Numbered from the stretch's first letter, positions 53,565-62,157 are shown. The stretch is 64,000 bases of DNA from CAKZNE01 sp040222435 (GCA_965212245.1 OZ243107.1:3472001-3536000); one strand, 5' to 3'. Program-made: numbers and translations. The notes: generated by a model from the sequence alone, not told the origin.

Positions 53565-54268
53565 GCGTAGGCCAATCCCATTCTCTTACCAAAATACTCA
53601 TAGAGTGATACCACTCCTAAAATGAGTATCATGCCGTAAAAGGCATCCTCAAAAGGAATAGTGAAAATTCGGGTACCCATGTTTTCTGTATCGTCATACC
53701 ATACTACTTCTTCTTCAATTCCAAAACCGGTGAGTATGCCGTTCACAATAAAAAAAGGAATAAGTATAAATATATATGAAAGGTAAAAGCGTCCCAGCCA
53801 GGGTACTTTCCATACATGGGCATGCAGGTAAATAAGTACGGTTAACAATGAAAAAGTTACTGCCGTATACCATCTATCGTAAAACGTAATGGCCATGGCT
53901 GCGCAAAAACCCACCAGAAAATTACTGATACGGGGAGCTGATTTTTGCCATACATTTCGCTTAACAACATACAACACCACCCGGTATACAAATACACAGC
54001 AAAAGGGTATAACGATAAAGAAAAGCCATTCCCCCAGTGGTAAATTAGCTATATAAAGGCCAGAAAGATAACGCTGATTAAAGCCCCATATGCCCAGGTG
54101 TGTATACAGTATATCCCAAATAATAAAAAAGAAACCTACTATAGCAATGGACGGAAATAAGGCCTTAAAGCTTTTGTAATATTGAGCTCTTTTTTCAAAA
54201 CTCCACAAAAAAGGGAGAATTACTGAAAAGAACATCAACCATACATACAAATAATGCTGATCAAACAA
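53543..54268 (-). CDS. Lycopene cyclase domain protein (CrtYcd-like)
   Basis: A 241-residue inner-membrane protein that closes the beta-rings of lycopene. It contains two copies of the cyclase repeat, as in fused heterodimeric-type cyclases: WDILYTHLGIWGFNQRYLSG with LPLGEWLFFIVIPF in the first half, and VVWYDDTENMGTRI with IPFEDAFYGMILI in the second. Several membrane helices run throughout. The carotene hydroxylase gene lies 4 bp upstream, so beta-carotene made here would be turned into zeaxanthin. CrtB and CrtI are not in the window. Its 3' end overlaps the phosphoribosyltransferase gene. Confidence 0.88.
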   Translation of the reverse strand: MFDQHYLYVWLMFFSVILPFLWSFEKRAQYYKSFKALFPSIAIVGFFFIIWDILYTHLGIWGFNQRYLSGLYIANLPLGEWLFFIVIPFCCVFVYRVVLYVVKRNVWQKSAPRISNFLVGFCAAMAITFYDRWYTAVTFSLLTVLIYLHAHVWKVPWLGRFYLSYIFILIPFFIVNGILTGFGIEEEVVWYDDTENMGTRIFTIPFEDAFYGMILILGVVSLYEYFGKRMGLAYAQDTLTE

Positions 54269-54272
54269 AATG

Positions 54273-54758
54273 TCAGGAAGTTTGAAATTTGCGTTTTCGT
54301 TCGGCCTTCAGCTCTTCTTTAAAGTATTTCCAGCTTACTATAAGCATTCCAAAACTCTCACCTTTATACTTCCCTAAGTGCTTGTGATGCATTTTATGGC
54401 CTCTGCGAATGGCTTTCAGGTAAATATTATTGGTGTTGCGGAACCATTTAAACCTTTGATGGATAAAAACTTCGTGCACCAGAAAATAAGCCATACCATA
54501 TACGGCAATACCCGCCCCAATGCTTACGGCTAACACATTTCCATAAATAGTACCCAGCATGATGCAAAGCCAGCTTGGAATAGCAAAAATCAGGAAGAAG
54601 GCATCGTTTTTTTCAAAGAAGCCCGGGGTTTTCACATGATGATCTTCATGCAAATGCCATAAAAAACCGTGCATTACAAATTTATGCGTGGCCCAGGCCA
54701 CAAACTCCATCGCCCAGAAAGTGATAAAAACCACCAAAAAAATCATCCACCAACTCAT
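54273..54758 (-). CDS. crtZ: Beta-carotene hydroxylase (CrtZ-like)
   Basis: A 161-residue di-iron membrane hydroxylase. The histidine clusters of the fatty-acid hydroxylase superfamily are visible: HKFVMHGFLWHLHEDHH at residues 22-38 and HEVFIHQRF and HKMHHKH near residues 90-120. It adds hydroxyl groups to both rings of beta-carotene, giving zeaxanthin, a yellow pigment typical of marine flavobacteria. Three or four hydrophobic helices surround the metal site. The lycopene cyclase gene begins 4 bp after its stop codon. Confidence 0.93.
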   Translation of the reverse strand: MSWWMIFLVVFITFWAMEFVAWATHKFVMHGFLWHLHEDHHVKTPGFFEKNDAFFLIFAIPSWLCIMLGTIYGNVLAVSIGAGIAVYGMAYFLVHEVFIHQRFKWFRNTNNIYLKAIRRGHKMHHKHLGKYKGESFGMLIVSWKYFKEELKAERKRKFQTS

Positions 54759-54948
54759 ACGTGCGGTACTAAATTTACTTTGTTAAAAATATACGCAAAT
54801 CAGGTTCAAAAGGCCTGAACACTTACCGTTCAGAACATAGATAGTACCTCTTAGGTTCAGGGCTTTGCTCTGCAATTTCAAAGGTACGGGTAAAACAGCA
54901 AAATTACAGGCCGCAAACCTTTGGTCATAGCCCGGGTTTATAAATATC

Positions 54949-55530
54949 TTGGTACACTTACCACGCATATCTTTATTAGGAAAGGCGGTAGTAACGTTTG
55001 TTGCACTGGTATTAGGTCTGTCTTTTCTGTTCGCACCAAAGCCACACCCGGTTGATATATCTTCAGCAAACTTTGAGATGACTTCTTCAGCCCGCCTTTA
55101 TTTTCGGAATATCAGAAGTTATTATTATGATATCAAACCTCACGAAGCTTCACATTTTATATTGTATCAACTGAAAAGCAGGGAAAGAGATACTCTTATT
55201 ACACATCTGGATTTTACCATTGTAGAAAACATTTTACGGGGTGAGGCCTATATATACCTGGACTTAAGTACGCCTGGCAAACAATATGCGCAAGCCCGTG
55301 TTTTATTGAGTAATTATTCCAGCCCTTCCGAAGCCGAGCCTCTATATGATCTGAATAATGAAGGTCATTTCAGAACAGCGGCCTTTATTTGGAAAGGATT
55401 GCTGCAAGATGAAAAATTTTACCTTTTGGATGGTTTGGATACCATCACGGAATTTTTGAATAATCCCCGCCACAGGTCAAACGCGGAGATTGTTTTGGAA
55501 GATTACTTTAAACTGACCGGAAAACTTTAA
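54949..55530 (+). CDS. Hypothetical membrane-anchored protein
   Basis: A 193-residue protein of unknown function. It starts at TTG 54949; no ATG begins the hydrophobic segment ISLLGKAVVTFVALVLGLSF. The mature region has alternating strands and helices (SARLYFRNIRSYYYDI, HLDFTIVENILRGEAYIYLD). It ends LEDYFKLTGKL, 10 bp before the DUF4199 gene, with which it is probably co-transcribed. Confidence 0.55.
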   Translation: MVHLPRISLLGKAVVTFVALVLGLSFLFAPKPHPVDISSANFEMTSSARLYFRNIRSYYYDIKPHEASHFILYQLKSRERDTLITHLDFTIVENILRGEAYIYLDLSTPGKQYAQARVLLSNYSSPSEAEPLYDLNNEGHFRTAAFIWKGLLQDEKFYLLDGLDTITEFLNNPRHRSNAEIVLEDYFKLTGKL

Positions 55531-55540
55531 AATTAATACC

Positions 55541-56047
55541 ATGAGTAACTTTGATAAAAACTGGAGAACCATACCTACAAGACACGGCCTGGCGATGTTT
55601 GGCTTATTGGCCACCTATTTTTTGATTATGCGCTTTGTGGGTTTAGGCCATGTATACTGGTTACGGGCCATCAATCTGCTGTTTGTATTCTTTGTAATGC
55701 GCAGTGCGCTCCGCACCTACCGTATGCGCTCCAAAGCCAGTTATTATGATGATTTTAGCGATTTTTTCCGAATAGCTGTGCGTACTTCTTTTATAGGAAT
55801 AGGTGTTTTCTCCATTTTCCTGGCTATTTATCTTGATCAGCTGGATACAGCGTTTATGCAGGAGATACTTACTGAAGAGAATATCAGTCCTTATTTATCT
55901 CCGGTATCAGCTGCAATACTCATCTTTATAGAAGGTATGACTTCTTCACTGGCTTGCGGGTATATACTGATCCAGATTTTAAAAGCGAGAACAGTTGAAA
56001 AGCCTTTGGATGAAAAGCAGGATCTGCGTAAGGAGATCCGTAATTAA
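55541..56047 (+). CDS. DUF4199-like membrane protein
   Basis: A 168-residue inner-membrane protein with four hydrophobic helices of the DUF4199 pattern: LLATYFLIMRFVGLG, LRAINLLFVFFVMRSAL, FIGIGVFSIFLAIYLDQL and AAILIFIEGMTSSLACGYIL. The C-terminus is charged and cytoplasmic. The family is largely found in Bacteroidota and its function is unknown. Another DUF4199 gene lies at 62158-62688. The stop overlaps the convergent queE stop by 4 bases. Confidence 0.75.
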   Translation: MSNFDKNWRTIPTRHGLAMFGLLATYFLIMRFVGLGHVYWLRAINLLFVFFVMRSALRTYRMRSKASYYDDFSDFFRIAVRTSFIGIGVFSIFLAIYLDQLDTAFMQEILTEENISPYLSPVSAAILIFIEGMTSSLACGYILIQILKARTVEKPLDEKQDLRKEIRN

Positions 56048-56673
56048 GGAATACCGATATATTTATGGGTTTGCAGACTAATTTGCCATTTTGGGTTTTT
56101 CATCACATAACCGGCAATGTCCCCCATTATCTCTTTGCTCTTACTCCACTCTGGTTGTAAGTATAACCTGCATTTACTGCTTACTTTAGTGGCGTGCTCC
56201 TCCGCCCATTTAAAATCATGCTGATTGTAAATAATAATCTTTAATTCGTCCGCGCATTCATAAATTTCCGCAACGGGTGGTTTGGTCTTTTTGGGCGAAA
56301 GACAAATCCAATCCCAATTACCGCTTAAGGCATAAGCCCCGGATGTTTCCATGTGTACCTGTAGCTTATGGGCTTTTAAAGCCTTGGTAAGTGGATCCAT
56401 ATTCCAGGTTAGCGGTTCGCCTCCGGTTACCACTACGGTATCCGCATAAGAAGCTGCATTATCTGCAATTTTTGATATTTCCGTTGGTGGATGAAGTTCT
56501 GGGTTCCAACTCTCCTTTACGTCACACCAATGACAGCCAACATCACACCCGCCTATACGTATGAAATATGCTGCTTTTCCGGTATGACACCCTTCTCCCT
56601 GTATGGTGTAAAATTCCTCCATAAGGGGTAACCACAGGCCTTTTGCCACCTTTTCTTCATGCTCATTTGCCAT
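56044..56673 (-). CDS. queE: 7-carboxy-7-deazaguanine synthase
   Basis: A 209-residue radical SAM enzyme that contracts the ring of CPH4 to make 7-carboxy-7-deazaguanine, on the path to queuosine tRNA bases. The cluster motif GCDVGCHWCDVKESW (CxxxCxxC) is at about residues 42-56, following MEEFYTIQGEGCHTGKAAYF. VVVTGGEPLTWNM near residue 79 contacts SAM. The size is normal. The other queuosine genes are elsewhere. A TACCTTTG box ends 4 bp before the start codon. Confidence 0.94.
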   Translation of the reverse strand: MANEHEEKVAKGLWLPLMEEFYTIQGEGCHTGKAAYFIRIGGCDVGCHWCDVKESWNPELHPPTEISKIADNAASYADTVVVTGGEPLTWNMDPLTKALKAHKLQVHMETSGAYALSGNWDWICLSPKKTKPPVAEIYECADELKIIIYNQHDFKWAEEHATKVSSKCRLYLQPEWSKSKEIMGDIAGYVMKNPKWQISLQTHKYIGIP

Positions 56674-56677
56674 TCGG

Positions 56678-56685
56678 CAAAGGTA
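56678..56685 (-). promoter_or_regulatory. TAnnTTTG -7 box for queE
   Basis: The minus strand reads TACCTTTG, ending 4 bp before the ATG at 56673: another leaderless layout. Confidence 0.35.
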
Positions 56686-56700
56686 ATCTTCTGTATGGGT

Positions 56701-57414
56701 TTATCGGTACTCGGGATTGGGATGATCAAAATTGTTTCCCTTACTCCATTCTGTTTTCTGATTGCCACCGGCCGGAAAACCTCCCTGATCTTTCAACATA
56801 CGGGCCGTATGCATTAAGTTCCAGGTCATAAAAGTGGTATTGCGTTGTGTGAATTCGTTTTCAGGGCCACCTGAACCTTCATCCATATAGGAAGGTCCGG
56901 GTCCGGCTTCGCCTATCCAGCCCGCATCTGCCTGTGGCGGAATGGTATACCCAAGGTGTTGCATACTGTAAAGAATGCTCATGGAACAATGCTTTATCCC
57001 ATCTTCATTTCCGGTAATAATACATCCTCCGGTACGTCCATAATACAAGTATTGCCCTTTATCATTCAACATAGCTGAAGCCGAGTACAATCGCTCTATA
57101 AGGAGGGTACAAACGGATGACCTCTCCCCCAGCCATATAGGCGAGCCTATAACCAGGATATCGGCATCCAGCACTTTATCCAGAATACGCGGCCAGTCAT
57201 CTTTTTCATAACCATGTTCGGTCATATCCGGGTATACACCAAAAGCAATATCATATTCTACCAAACGGATGTATTCTGTCTTAACTCCATTCTTTTTCAT
57301 GATCTGCATGGAAACATCCATTAATCCCTGAGTGTGGGATGGACGGGGTGCCTTTTTAAGTGTGCAGTTTATGAAAAGGGCTTTAAGATCACTAAAGTCT
57401 TTTTGAGAAGCCAT
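56701..57414 (-). CDS. Flavodoxin-fold NAD(P)H-dependent oxidoreductase
   Basis: A 237-residue FMN protein starting at ATG 57414, since the 26 upstream in-frame codons look non-coding. The FMN-binding segments are KALFINCTLKKAPRPSHTQG near residues 12-31, VIGSPIWLGERSSVCTLLIE near residues 88-107, and GGCIITGNEDG near residues 129-139. The family includes quinone and iron-sulfur flavoprotein reductases. Its partner is unknown. The gene lies 28 bp before the queE ATG on the same strand direction but queE has its own promoter box. Confidence 0.85.
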   Translation of the reverse strand: MASQKDFSDLKALFINCTLKKAPRPSHTQGLMDVSMQIMKKNGVKTEYIRLVEYDIAFGVYPDMTEHGYEKDDWPRILDKVLDADILVIGSPIWLGERSSVCTLLIERLYSASAMLNDKGQYLYYGRTGGCIITGNEDGIKHCSMSILYSMQHLGYTIPPQADAGWIGEAGPGPSYMDEGSGGPENEFTQRNTTFMTWNLMHTARMLKDQGGFPAGGNQKTEWSKGNNFDHPNPEYR

Positions 57415-57648
57415 AAATTTTGTTTTAAGCAAATAAAGAACGGGCGGATCGGTTACATTGTTTGCCAGCCGACCATTGGATAGCTTTTTCAATATACCGG
57501 TGCAAAACCAGCATCAACCCCAAATGCAGCTAAAAAGAAAGCGATGAGAAAAACCTGTTTCGGGTTTACCTTCTTCAGGCTAAAACCGTGAGTTATGGCT
57601 ACAGTAAAAGTCTATGGCCATCAAAAAAGAAGTTGAAACACCCTCAAA

Positions 57649-58230
57649 TTAAAGCCGTATCAAATGCCTTACAGATTGTGCTGATCCTTTTTGTAAGTGA
57701 AGCAAGTAGTGTCCTGCTTTGAGAGAGGACAAGTCAAGAGTTAGATGCGTTTGCTCTGCATTTTGTTCCCATACCAGTTTTCCCTGCGTATCGGTTATTT
57801 TAAAAGCTTCCACTTCACCTTCTTCAAAAACCAGGTTGAATTTTCCATAGCTGGGATTGGGAAACACTTCTATACGGGCAAGGTCTTGCAGCTCATTCAC
57901 GCCTATTGATCCGGACTTGATAACCTTGGTGGCCAGGTTCTTATTATTTACTTGCAGGTGAAGCAAGTAAACTCCATCAGGCAGTGTATCACCATCATAG
58001 GCAAAGGTAATATCTCCGCTTACCACCAGGCCTTGTACAAAGCTGTGTTGCTGTTGGCCTACCATATCAAATAACTGCAAAGAAATAGTGTCTGCATCAA
58101 GCTCATCTATGTGGATCTGTACAAAACGCTGAAAGGGATTGGGTGTAGCATACATCTGAACTGAGTCATTCTGTGCGAAAACGCAGTGACCGGTCAGAAA
58201 AAAAATCAGGTAAAGGCTTAAGTTTTTCAT
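57649..58230 (-). CDS. Protein of two tandem T9SS sorting domains
   Basis: A 193-residue exported protein: signal MKNLSLYLIFFLTGHCVFAQ, then two domains of about 80 residues with the same layout. The first has YATPNPFQRFVQIHIDELDA and LPDGVYLLHLQVNNKNLATK, the second IEVFPNPSYGKFNLVFEEGE and LKAGHYLLHLQKGSAQS. Both match the type A sorting domain normally found only once at the end of a large cargo protein. No separate cargo domain remains. It may be a carrier, a decoy or a remnant of a larger gene. It follows the papain-family gene after a terminator. Confidence 0.8.
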   Translation of the reverse strand: MKNLSLYLIFFLTGHCVFAQNDSVQMYATPNPFQRFVQIHIDELDADTISLQLFDMVGQQQHSFVQGLVVSGDITFAYDGDTLPDGVYLLHLQVNNKNLATKVIKSGSIGVNELQDLARIEVFPNPSYGKFNLVFEEGEVEAFKITDTQGKLVWEQNAEQTHLTLDLSSLKAGHYLLHLQKGSAQSVRHLIRL

Positions 58231-58244
58231 GAAGATAAAACTAC

Positions 58245-58272
58245 AAAAAAGCCCGGCTGAAAGCCGGGCTTT
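58245..58272 (-). terminator. Terminator after the papain-family gene
   Basis: AAAGCCCGGCT (58248-58258) pairs with AGCCGGGCTTT (58262-58272). On the minus strand it ends in TTTTTT. Confidence 0.8.
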
Positions 58273-58293
58273 ATACTAACTTTAACTTTTCAG

Positions 58294-59481
58294 CTAAATG
58301 CTGAACTTCTTCTTAATATCTTTTGGCAACACATCTTTATGAACCAAAATAGAGATGGTTTTATATTTCACAAAGGCTTGCGATGCATAGATATAACCAG
58401 GGCGGTGATCATTCTCACGATCTCCCCAGCTATTCTTTACTATATAATACTCATTGTTCTTCTGATCACGTACTTTTCCGGTGATCTGCATTCCGTGGTC
58501 ATCAGTAGTTTCATAATTATCATAATCTTTCTGACGTACTTCCTGGGTAACCACCAACTCGTCCTTTGGACCATCAAACATAGCTTCACGATCTTCTTTA
58601 CTCATATCACGATAAGGCGTTAAAGGAGCAATGGCCAGTCCGTTTTTAAGTGAAAATCCTTTCTCGCTTACATCGGTGGCCCAGCTTACAGAATATCCTT
58701 TTTCAAGGCTGGCGTCCAACACCTCCACCATTTCGTTTAAAGGTACATTATAGCTTATACCCCAGGTCCAGTTATCAGGCACTTCTATCATCATAGGCTG
58801 GTAAAAAGGCTTATGCGTAAAAGAAGTGATCTGAATGTAATCATCAGGATCAATGCCTATATACTCATCAGCAAAACTGCGGGGTGTATATTTTTTTCCC
58901 TTAAAGGTAAATTCTTCAGGGTACTCCCCCAGGTAAGCATCCAGTGTGGCTACAAAGGCTTTTTTCCAGGCATCGGTAAGTGTGCCATTTGGGTTTTTGA
59001 TTACCTGGTCCAACTGGGCTTTCAGCAAGCCTTCCAGTTCACCATGATTGTTGATATCCGAACCATAGTTGAGTCCTTCATATACTTCCTGTGGAACCGC
59101 ACCGTAATTGCGCAACACATACATTACATCCGGCAGGGCACCACCTTGTGCAAAATTAAGATGACCGTGCAAGCGTACATATTTCTCCGCTTTATCCAAA
59201 TATACCTGGCGTACGGTAAACATTTCCGAAAGGTCAACGGGTTCTTTACCGTTGCGGATCATTTCCGATTCTATGAAACTGGTGGTAGCATAACTCCAAC
59301 AGGTACCACTACGCCCCTGATTTTTAACCGGAGTAGTTTCAATATCTATTAACGTTTCAAAAAGGAATTCCCCTTCTACATCACTTCCGTTATCTTTAAT
59401 CTTATTAATGAGATCATCTTGTGCAAAAGCAGCCCCGCCAAAAGTGAACAAAAGGGCTGTACATATTCTTCTTACTATCAT
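58294..59481 (-). CDS. Secreted C1-family cysteine peptidase (PepC/bleomycin hydrolase-like)
   Basis: A 395-residue papain-superfamily peptidase with a signal peptide (MIVRRICTALLFTFGGAAFAQ). The catalytic Cys is in VKNQGRSGTCWSYATTSFIE near residues 53-72, the His in TTDDHGMQITGKVRDQ near residues 332-347, and the Asn in YYIVKNSWGDRE near residues 353-364. This is the aminopeptidase C type, usually cytosolic; export points to periplasmic peptide breakdown. A bidirectional-looking stem-loop lies after the stop codon and ends its transcript. Confidence 0.9.
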   Translation of the reverse strand: MIVRRICTALLFTFGGAAFAQDDLINKIKDNGSDVEGEFLFETLIDIETTPVKNQGRSGTCWSYATTSFIESEMIRNGKEPVDLSEMFTVRQVYLDKAEKYVRLHGHLNFAQGGALPDVMYVLRNYGAVPQEVYEGLNYGSDINNHGELEGLLKAQLDQVIKNPNGTLTDAWKKAFVATLDAYLGEYPEEFTFKGKKYTPRSFADEYIGIDPDDYIQITSFTHKPFYQPMMIEVPDNWTWGISYNVPLNEMVEVLDASLEKGYSVSWATDVSEKGFSLKNGLAIAPLTPYRDMSKEDREAMFDGPKDELVVTQEVRQKDYDNYETTDDHGMQITGKVRDQKNNEYYIVKNSWGDRENDHRPGYIYASQAFVKYKTISILVHKDVLPKDIKKKFSI

Positions 59482-59536
59482 TCGTACCGTTTTCTTTTAT
59501 TTTGAAAGATGCTAAAATATTAAACCCGGTTTCAAT

Positions 59537-60403
59537 GTGAAAATAGTACGCTTTCTTTTTAGTCTTAAAGGTCTTCTGCTTATGTTCGGAATATTTATCG
59601 GTTTAATACTTACCACCAACCTGATGTCGTTTTCGGCCAGTAAAGAAGACGTACTGGAGGCTTTTTCAAAAACCAAATACCAGCCAACGCATCATTTTAT
59701 TGAAAGCAGGGAAGGTAAATTACACTATATAACAGCAGGTGATTCAACCAAACCGGCCGTATTGCTTATTCATGGCTCTCCGGGAAGTTGGGATGCCTGG
59801 TTGGATATTCTTACCCAAACAAACTTTTTAGATAACTATTATGCCATTGCCGTTGACCGGCCGGGTTACTACCAAACCACGCTAAAGGCAGAGTACTCGC
59901 TACAGCAGCAATCAGCTCTGCTCAGCCCCCTCATAAATAAGTATTGCAAAGCTTGTGTGGTGGCCGGACATTCCTACGGTGGGGCCTTGGCTATACAAAC
60001 TGCCCTGGACAACCCTAAAACCATTCAGGCTTTTGTTTCAATAGCCGGAACAATAGCTGATAGTTTGCAAGATCCCCGCTTTTACAATTACATATTAAAA
60101 TACTCTCCCTTGCAATGGATTATTGCTCCGGAATTTATGGCTAGCAATCGTGAAATGATGGCCCTGGAAGAAGACCTTCCAAAAATGGAATTGCAACTTT
60201 CCTCCTATTCAGGTAAAGCTGCCTTTATCCAGGGCGATGAGGATATGCTGGTTAACCCGGATTCACCGGACTACCTCAAAATACGTCTGCCTATGGCACG
60301 TGTGAAAATGTGGACACGCCAGGAGATGAACCATTTTGTAATATGGAGTGATAAAGACCTGGTATTGGAAGCCTTGGACTGGGCCTGCTGCTCCAAACCT
60401 TAG
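59537..60403 (+). CDS. Membrane-anchored alpha/beta hydrolase
   Basis: A 288-residue hydrolase starting at GTG 59537, with an N-terminal hydrophobic helix (LLLMFGIFIGLILTTNLMSF). The core shows LLIHGSPGSWDAWLDIL near residues 76-92 (oxyanion loop), the nucleophile Ser in VAGHSYGGALAIQ near residues 136-148, and a C-terminal His in MNHFVIWSD. The substrate, an ester, epoxide or lactone, is unknown. Its stop overlaps the convergent hotdog-like gene by 4 bp. Confidence 0.85.
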   Translation: MKIVRFLFSLKGLLLMFGIFIGLILTTNLMSFSASKEDVLEAFSKTKYQPTHHFIESREGKLHYITAGDSTKPAVLLIHGSPGSWDAWLDILTQTNFLDNYYAIAVDRPGYYQTTLKAEYSLQQQSALLSPLINKYCKACVVAGHSYGGALAIQTALDNPKTIQAFVSIAGTIADSLQDPRFYNYILKYSPLQWIIAPEFMASNREMMALEEDLPKMELQLSSYSGKAAFIQGDEDMLVNPDSPDYLKIRLPMARVKMWTRQEMNHFVIWSDKDLVLEALDWACCSKP

Positions 60404-60786
60404 GCTACACTCCGTTCATCCTGGGGCCGTATTTCCACCTTGTAAAAAGCTTTAGCCAGCTTAATGGTCTTGCCGTTTGGTGCTATCTCGTGCACAAATA
60501 TTTTAAGGGTTTGCTCTTTCCTGCCGGCAGGATATACCTGGGCTTTAATGAAAAGCTTTTCTCCGTTTCCGGGCTTTTCAAGCAAGTCCATTTTTACTTC
60601 TCTTATATTCTCGGAAAAACCCCGCGGAAGTGCGGCAGATATCCGCTTAAGCATGAGTTGTGCGCTGGTTTCTATGAGGTTTAGCGCCTGCCATTGGGAG
60701 TTGGGATATTCGGCTGCGCTGATGGGCACCACTTTTTGCCATTGTGCCTTATGGCTTTGTTCTAAAATTTTAAATACATCTTTCAT
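60400..60786 (-). CDS. Possible hotdog-fold protein
   Basis: A 128-residue protein without a clear family. A helix (QWQALNLIETSAQLMLKRIS) is followed by strands (NIREVKMDLLEKP, EKLFIKAQVYPAGRKEQTLKI), the order expected in hotdog acyl-thioester proteins such as FabA/FabZ relatives. There is no signal peptide, so it is cytoplasmic. The start is ATG 60786. Its stop overlaps the hydrolase stop. The fold call is weak. Confidence 0.5.
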   Translation of the reverse strand: MKDVFKILEQSHKAQWQKVVPISAAEYPNSQWQALNLIETSAQLMLKRISAALPRGFSENIREVKMDLLEKPGNGEKLFIKAQVYPAGRKEQTLKIFVHEIAPNGKTIKLAKAFYKVEIRPQDERSVA

Positions 60787-60909
60787 AACAGTGGGGGTAT
60801 ACTGAGGGTTGGAGGATCAGTGAACAGCTCGCGTGTGCGATGTTTGTAATTACTATTTACGGACCAGCACATGTATACCTTGTTGTAATTTTTCATGATT
60901 TTGATATTT

Positions 60910-60945
60910 GTTTAAAAAAGAAAAGCTCCCGGTTTTCGGGAGCTT
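60910..60945 (-). terminator. Terminator of the micro-ORF transcript
   Basis: AAGCTCCCG (60923-60931) and CGGGAGCTT (60937-60945) form a perfect 9-bp stem; on the minus strand it is followed by TTTTCTTTTTT. No annotated gene but the 30-codon ORF precedes it. Confidence 0.85.
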
Positions 60946-60972
60946 CGTATAATTGTTTTATTCAGTTTAAAC

Positions 60973-61065
60973 CTACATGAAGTGCTCCCTATGGATTGCT
61001 GAACGCATATTAATATATTGGCGTTTATTCCAGCAATTCACAATATGGGAAGTCGTGTTCTTCAT
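60973..61065 (-). CDS. Candidate 30-residue microprotein gene
   Basis: A 30-codon frame, MKNTTSHIVNCWNKRQYINM and ten more residues, ending in TAG. It has its own promoter: CTTG (61105-61102) and TACATTTG (61081-61074) are 20 bp apart, near the Bacteroidota optimum, and the ATG follows 8 bp after the -7 box. A strong terminator lies 28 bp after the stop. The peptide is basic and polar (His, Arg, Asn), without a signal peptide or membrane helix. I do not recognise it; the unit could instead encode a regulatory RNA. Confidence 0.5.
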   Translation of the reverse strand: MKNTTSHIVNCWNKRQYINMRSAIHREHFM

Positions 61066-61073
61066 GATCAAAT

Positions 61074-61105
61074 CAAATGTAGTCAAACCTCTTCAGGAAA
61101 ACAAG
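61074..61105 (-). promoter_or_regulatory. -33/-7 promoter of the micro-ORF
   Basis: Minus-strand CTTG and TACATTTG with a 20-bp spacer. It is the best -33/-7 match I see in the window; transcription would start within a few bases of the micro-ORF ATG. Confidence 0.6.
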
Positions 61106-61187
61106 GACATATTTAAAGTTTAAGGTTCCTGCTTGTGGAAACCTGCCCATTAAAGCTTATTACTTTTGTCAAAAGGTCAAAATAACT

Positions 61188-61577
61188 ATGAATCCTGATA
61201 TTCAAAAATACAACCAATCCCAATCTGAAGAAGACCGGGCGATCTGTGCTGTTCTTGCGCAGGAAATTTGCCGGAACCTGCCCCATGCAGAGCATAAAAT
61301 ATGGCACGCACACCCGGTTTGGTTCTTAGCAGGAAACCCGGTGGCCGGTTACAGCAAATTGAAAAATTGCGTACGCCTCTTATTTTGGAGCGGACAATCC
61401 TTTGATGAGCAGGATCTGAAGGATGAAGGAAAGTTTAAAGCCGCTGAAATCCGATACACCTCGGCAGATCAGGTAAACACCGAGGATTTAAAACGATGGC
61501 TTTCAAAGGCTGAAAAAATTCAATGGGACTATAAAAACATTGTAAAACGCAAAGGGATTTTGGAACGCCTGAAGTAA
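61188..61577 (+). CDS. DUF1801 protein
   Basis: A 129-residue cytoplasmic protein of the DUF1801 family. NLPHAEHKIWHAHPVWFLAG near residues 30-49 and KNCVRLLFWSGQSFDEQDLK follow the family core pattern, with a C-terminal helix (LKRWLSKAEKIQWDYKNIVK). The function is unknown. It differs from the other DUF1801 member at 11704-12123 in its HAHP motif. It stands alone, divergent from the micro-ORF unit. Confidence 0.82.
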   Translation: MNPDIQKYNQSQSEEDRAICAVLAQEICRNLPHAEHKIWHAHPVWFLAGNPVAGYSKLKNCVRLLFWSGQSFDEQDLKDEGKFKAAEIRYTSADQVNTEDLKRWLSKAEKIQWDYKNIVKRKGILERLK

Positions 61578-61638
61578 AATTGAGGATTTATATATCCGAT
61601 GGGTACACTATGAACCACTTTTCTATTTTAGCCACGGT

Positions 61639-62070
61639 ATGAAGAGGTTGCTTTTATTTTACGGTTTATTGGCATTTGCACTATTAATGCTTTTTCAGAT
61701 CAGTAAATTGTGGCTCTTTAAAAGCGACCTTACAACCGAATGGATTATTATTCCGGTGGCATTAATATCTGTCACAGCCGGTATTTACTTTGGCAAACGC
61801 CCCGCAAAACTCTCACGCGGCCCTGAACCTTCTACTACTTCTTCTGCTGCTATTGATGAAAAGGCGCTGTATAAGACTGGTATTTCTCCCCGTGAGTATG
61901 AAGTTTTGCAACTTATTGCCGAGGGACTTTCCAATAAAGAAATTGCAGGGCGGCTTTTCGTTTCAGAGACTACCGTTAAAAGTCATGTGTCTAACCTTTT
62001 GGTTAAACTCAATGCTAAAAGGCGTACGCAGGCGGTTAGTAATGCCAAGGATCTTAACATCCTACTTTAG
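61639..62070 (+). CDS. Membrane-bound LuxR-type regulator
   Basis: A 143-residue protein with two N-terminal hydrophobic helices (LLLFYGLLAFALLMLFQISK and WIIIPVALISVTAGIYFG), a linker, and a C-terminal LuxR/GerE helix-turn-helix at residues about 79-140: ISPREYEVLQLIAEGLSNKE, IAGRLFVSETTVKSHVSNLL. It has no receiver or sensor domain. Short membrane LuxR proteins of this kind occur in Bacteroidota next to DUF4199 genes, as here (the DUF4199 gene starts 87 bp later). It probably regulates the local genes. Confidence 0.88.
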   Translation: MKRLLLFYGLLAFALLMLFQISKLWLFKSDLTTEWIIIPVALISVTAGIYFGKRPAKLSRGPEPSTTSSAAIDEKALYKTGISPREYEVLQLIAEGLSNKEIAGRLFVSETTVKSHVSNLLVKLNAKRRTQAVSNAKDLNILL

Positions 62071-62157
62071 TACTAAAACCCACATTTCCTACTTTAGTAG
62101 GAGGCCCGCTACAACTGATCTTCTTTGCTTTGACTGCAAATCTTAAAATCTTCTGAA

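Noticed and set aside
61113..61313. 66-codon minus-strand frame over the DUF1801 gene
   Set aside because: It is antisense to a clear DUF1801 gene and has no promoter of its own.
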